In this document: one piece after another, positions 5,792-8,618 of the stretch | How the letters are laid out: the number at the start of each line of letters is the position of its first letter | Position numbering within the stretch: position 1 is the first letter of the stretch | Assembly: GCA_029059965.1 (NCBI GenBank) | Contig: JAIDUY010000183.1 | Coordinates: 1 to 8,618 of the forward strand | Length of the DNA stretch: 8,618 nucleotides | Source of the DNA: Muribaculaceae bacterium | Lineage (GTDB): Bacteria; Bacteroidota; Bacteroidia; Bacteroidales; Muribaculaceae | Reading direction: 5' to 3' | Notes under the pieces: generated by a model | What the model saw: the letters and a program-made list of their open reading frames with translations, nothing else | The model's database searches: none | What the model was told of the DNA's origin: nothing | Made by a program: the position numbers and the translations under genes

Positions 5792-7621
5792 ATGAAAGGG
5801 AAAATCAACGCAGCGCTGGCCGCTCTCGCCCTGGCGTCGGCAGCCCAGGCCGCCGACGGAATCTCGGTCGAGTTCCCCGGCAGCAACAACAGCCTCATGC
5901 GCATCGAAGGCGATGCCCGCTATCTCCTGATGCCGGTTCAGGAAAGCAACGACGACGCCACCGTCCGTGTGCTCGTGGACGGGCGCCTCGAAAAAACAAT
6001 ATACGTGCGCCTGGCAAAGACCAAGGTCGACTACTCCGTTCCATTCGACCTGACGCCTTACCGCGGACACAAGGTCACCCTCAACATTCTCAGCTCGCAG
6101 GGACGCGGCAGCGTGCGCGAGGCCAAGGAAGATGTGGCATGGAGCAACTTCGCCCTTGCCGACACCTTCGACACCACCAACACCGAGCGCTACCGTCCCG
6201 CATTTCACCACACACCCTCGTACGGCTGGATGAACGACCCCAACGGCATGTTCTACGACGGCGAGCGCTGGCACCTCTACTATCAGGCCAATCCCTACGG
6301 CTCCAAATGGCAGAACATGACATGGGGCCACTCCTCGTCGGCCGACCTTGTCGACTGGGAGCACCATCCGCTTGCCATCGAGCCCGACGGCCTCGGCGCC
6401 ATCTTCAGCGGCAGCTGCGTTGTCGACAGCGCAGGCACGGCAGGCTTCGGCCCCGGCGCCGTAATCGCCCTCTATACCTCGGCCGACGCCAGTCAGATGC
6501 AGAGCATGGCTTACAGCACCGACGGAGGAAAGAACTTCACCAAATGGCCGGGCAACCCCGTGCTCGTGCTCGAGAGCGAGGCCCGCGACCCCAACATGTT
6601 CTGGCATGCACCCACAAACGAGTGGATTATGGTGCTGGCACATGCGCTGGAGCATGAGATGCTCGTTTTCGCCTCGCCCAACCTGCGCGACTGGACTCTG
6701 CGCAGCTCCTTCGGCAAGGGGCTCGGCGCCCAAAACGGCGTGTGGGAGTGCCCCGACCTGTTCCGTCTTCCCGTCGAGGGCGAGGATACTTACAAGTGGG
6801 TGTTCCTGTGCAACATCAACCCCGGCGCCCCCTTCGGCGGCAGCGGCACACAGTACTTCGTCGGCGACTTCGACGGCACCACATTCACACCCGACCGTCT
6901 GCCCGACGGCACCGTGCCCGAAAAATGGATGGACTACGGCAAGGACAACTACGCCGGCGTGAGCTGGAGCGACGCTCCCGACGCCCGCCGCACCGTCATC
7001 GGCTGGATGAGCAACTGGCAGTACGCCGCCGAGGTGCCCACCACCCAGTTCCGCAGCGCCAACACCCTGCCCCGCGAAATGGGACTCTTCCGCGGTGCCG
7101 ACGGCCAGGTCTACCTGAGCTGCACCCCCTCGCCCGAAGTCGACGTCCTGCGCGACCGGGCGACAGTCAAGGCCAGCGGTGTCAGCGCCGGCTCCAACGG
7201 CCGCTCCTACCGCCTGCCTTCGGCCAACGACGGCATCTGCGAGATTGACATCGACCTCAAGTCCGAACATGCCGACAGCGTGATGATAAGCCTCTCCAAC
7301 GAAGCCGGCGAGAAAGTCGACCTGTGCTACAAGGCCGCCGACCGCACCCTCGCCATGGACCGCCGCGCCTCGGGCAAGGACGACTTCAGCCAGGAATTCC
7401 CCGCCGTCACCGTCGCTCCCCTCTACGGCCCCGACGGCAGCCTGAGCCTGCGCATCTTCGTCGACCGCTCCAGCATCGAGGTCTTCGCCGACGGCGGACG
7501 CTCGTCCATGACGAACCTCGTCTTCCCGACACAACCCTACACCACCCTCACCGTCAAAGGCATCGGCGGCAAAGCCCGCATCGAGAATCTCAAAATCTAT
7601 CCTCTCCGCGCCCTGTTCTAA
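5792..7621 (+). CDS. Secreted glycoside hydrolase family 32 fructan hydrolase (levanase/inulinase/invertase type)
   Basis: Retaining beta-fructosidase that would cleave terminal or internal fructose units of levan, inulin, fructo-oligosaccharides or sucrose. Residues 1-20 are a type I signal peptide (MKGK, an Ala/Leu core, AQA cleavage); there is no lipobox, so a periplasmic rather than surface-lipoprotein enzyme is likely. An N-terminal beta domain (about 22-120) matches the DUF4980 module of Bacteroidetes GH32 enzymes. The five-bladed propeller (about 135-435) carries all three catalytic acids: nucleophile D149 in WMNDPNG (146-152), transition-state stabiliser D266 in RDP (265-267) and acid/base E319 in WECPD (318-322). 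FSGS (206-209) is also present. The C-terminal beta-sandwich (about 440-609) has the typical RIFVDRSSIEVF (554-565). Length is normal for the subgroup. It is the first gene of an operon with the MFS gene 33 nt downstream, divergent from the HTCS. Linkage preference (beta-2,1 or beta-2,6) and exo or endo action cannot be read from the sequence; exo action is the commoner case. Confidence 0.96.
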   Translation: MKGKINAALAALALASAAQAADGISVEFPGSNNSLMRIEGDARYLLMPVQESNDDATVRVLVDGRLEKTIYVRLAKTKVDYSVPFDLTPYRGHKVTLNILSSQGRGSVREAKEDVAWSNFALADTFDTTNTERYRPAFHHTPSYGWMNDPNGMFYDGERWHLYYQANPYGSKWQNMTWGHSSSADLVDWEHHPLAIEPDGLGAIFSGSCVVDSAGTAGFGPGAVIALYTSADASQMQSMAYSTDGGKNFTKWPGNPVLVLESEARDPNMFWHAPTNEWIMVLAHALEHEMLVFASPNLRDWTLRSSFGKGLGAQNGVWECPDLFRLPVEGEDTYKWVFLCNINPGAPFGGSGTQYFVGDFDGTTFTPDRLPDGTVPEKWMDYGKDNYAGVSWSDAPDARRTVIGWMSNWQYAAEVPTTQFRSANTLPREMGLFRGADGQVYLSCTPSPEVDVLRDRATVKASGVSAGSNGRSYRLPSANDGICEIDIDLKSEHADSVMISLSNEAGEKVDLCYKAADRTLAMDRRASGKDDFSQEFPAVTVAPLYGPDGSLSLRIFVDRSSIEVFADGGRSSMTNLVFPTQPYTTLTVKGIGGKARIENLKIYPLRALF

Positions 7622-7654
7622 GACAATTTAAACCAAATATTACACATTATATCT

Positions 7655-8618
7655 ATGGAAGCTTCCAACTCCATCGCCTCCACCCGCAAGACCTCGCTGC
7701 TGCAGTTCATCCCCGTGATGCTGTGCTTCTTCGCCATGGGTTTTGTGGACCTTGTGGGCACAGCATCCAACTACGTCAAGAGCGACCTCGGCCTCACCGA
7801 CTCGCAGGCCAACCTCTTCCCCTCGCTCGTCTTCTTCTGGTTCCTGATATTCTCGGTACCGACGGGTATGCTCATGAACAAAATAGGCCGCAAGCGCACC
7901 GTGCTGGTCAGCCTCGTCATCACCGCCCTGTCGCTGGCCATCCCCGCATTCGGCGACAGCTACTACGTGATGCTCATCTCCTTCTCGCTCCTCGGCATCG
8001 GCAACGCCGTGATGCAGACCTCGCTCAACCCCCTCGTAACCAACCTCATCAGCGGCGACAAGCTTGCATCGACCCTGACCTTCGGCCAGTTCGTCAAGGC
8101 CATAGCCTCCTTCCTTGCGCCCATCATCGCCGCCTGGGGATTCAGCACCCTGCTCCCCACCTTCGGACTGGGCTGGCGCGTGCTCTTCGTCATCTACGGC
8201 ATCATCTCGGTACTCTCCATCGCAGCCCTCGGCGTAACACCCATTCATGAGGAGCGTCCCGACCGCGCATCGGGCATCGGCGAATGCCTGCGTCTGCTGG
8301 GCCGTCCCTTCATCCTGCTCTGCTTCCTCGGCATCATCTGCCATGTGGGCATCGACGTGGGCACCAACACCACCGCTCCCAAAATCCTGATGGAACGTGC
8401 CGGCATGGCCCTGCAGGAAGCCACAGGCGCCACGGTAATCTACTTCATCGGCCGTACAGCGGGCTGCTTCCTGGGTGCATTCATCCTGCGCGTGATGTCG
8501 CCCCGCATCTTCTTCGGCTTCAGCGTCATCTTGATGCTCGTGGCCATGGGCATGCTCATCGGCTTCGACAACCAGACCGTGCTCTACACCGCAATGGGCA
8601 TGATCGGTTTCGGCAACT
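7655..8618 (+). CDS. MFS sugar permease, FucP-like (probable fructose importer), 3' end outside window
   Basis: Inner-membrane sugar:H+ symporter of the FucP/glucose-galactose branch of the major facilitator superfamily. The window shows 321 codons from the ATG at 7655, open to the edge; about 400-430 residues would be usual, so the end is missing through truncation of the window, not decay. Hydrophobic helices follow one another from about residue 14. The loop after helix 2 has the MFS signature GMLMNKIGRKR (71-81). NPLVTNL (125-131) in helix 4 is typical of the FucP branch, and a second signature-like loop, GRTAGCFLGAFILR (266-279), marks the start of the second half. It lies 33 nt after the GH32 stop across an AT-rich gap with no terminator, so the two are probably co-transcribed. 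By analogy with BT1758 next to the BT1754 fructan regulator, the cargo is probably fructose; that is inference from context, as hexose specificity is not visible. Confidence 0.9.
   Translation, partial: MEASNSIASTRKTSLLQFIPVMLCFFAMGFVDLVGTASNYVKSDLGLTDSQANLFPSLVFFWFLIFSVPTGMLMNKIGRKRTVLVSLVITALSLAIPAFGDSYYVMLISFSLLGIGNAVMQTSLNPLVTNLISGDKLASTLTFGQFVKAIASFLAPIIAAWGFSTLLPTFGLGWRVLFVIYGIISVLSIAALGVTPIHEERPDRASGIGECLRLLGRPFILLCFLGIICHVGIDVGTNTTAPKILMERAGMALQEATGATVIYFIGRTAGCFLGAFILRVMSPRIFFGFSVILMLVAMGMLIGFDNQTVLYTAMGMIGFGN

Noticed and set aside
5780..7534. 584-codon open frame on the minus strand opposite GH32
   Set aside because: The GH32 frame has every catalytic motif. The opposite frame has low-complexity Gly/Ala/Val/His composition, no domain and no plausible start signal, so it is an antisense shadow.
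7640..8344. Open frames on both strands overlapping the start of the MFS gene
   Set aside because: The MFS frame from 7655 gives helices and MFS signatures through to the window edge. The alternatives are charged low-complexity chains in shadow frames, including an Arg/His-rich plus-strand frame at 7324-8250.
1..8618. Search for CRISPR repeats, tRNA/rRNA genes, insertion sequences, integrase sites and toxin-antitoxin or defence genes
   Set aside because: No regularly spaced repeats, cloverleaf-like sequences, terminal inverted repeats with a transposase, or defence-type motifs were seen. All long coding frames are accounted for by transport, regulation, hydrolysis or envelope proteins.

Overview
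The window looks like a chromosomal segment of a Bacteroidota bacterium, most likely a gut-type member of the Bacteroidales. It carries a hybrid two-component system of the kind typical of that order, a GH32 enzyme with the Bacteroidetes-type N-terminal domain, TAnnTTTG promoter elements, and start codons mostly without a Shine-Dalgarno sequence. By eye the coding DNA is clearly GC-rich while the control region is AT-rich. That fits Muribaculaceae- or Alistipes-like genomes better than classical Bacteroides, but the family cannot be fixed from this sequence.

Layout. A stem-loop (28-58) precedes a plus-strand MATE-family exporter (74-1459). Its 3' end overlaps a convergent minus-strand gene for a 77-residue protein (1434-1667). 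Further right on the minus strand are a predicted outer-membrane beta-barrel protein (1735-2784) and, 15 nt upstream of it, a 916-residue hybrid two-component system (HTCS, 2800-5550). A 241-nt AT-rich control region (5551-5791) separates the HTCS from a divergent plus-strand operon: a secreted GH32 fructan hydrolase (5792-7621) and an MFS sugar transporter of the FucP type (from 7655, cut by the window edge).

How the genes fit together. The right half is a small fructan/fructose utilisation locus. The HTCS has a periplasmic RbsB-like sugar sensor, a kinase, a receiver and an AraC-type DNA-binding domain on one chain. The GH32 enzyme would release fructose from fructan or sucrose-type substrates in the periplasm, the MFS protein would import it, and the HTCS would sense it and activate the divergent promoter. 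This matches the logic known for the Bacteroides thetaiotaomicron BT1754 fructan locus. No SusC/SusD pair is visible here. The less ordinary part is the uncharacterised outer-membrane protein that appears to be co-transcribed with the sensor. The left half (MATE exporter and 77-residue protein) has no evident link to fructan use.

I found no RNA genes, CRISPR arrays, insertion sequences or pseudogenes. I see no strong evidence for a wholly new system. The best candidates for follow-up are the sensor/outer-membrane-protein pairing, the structured divergent control region, and the small DUF6582-like protein.
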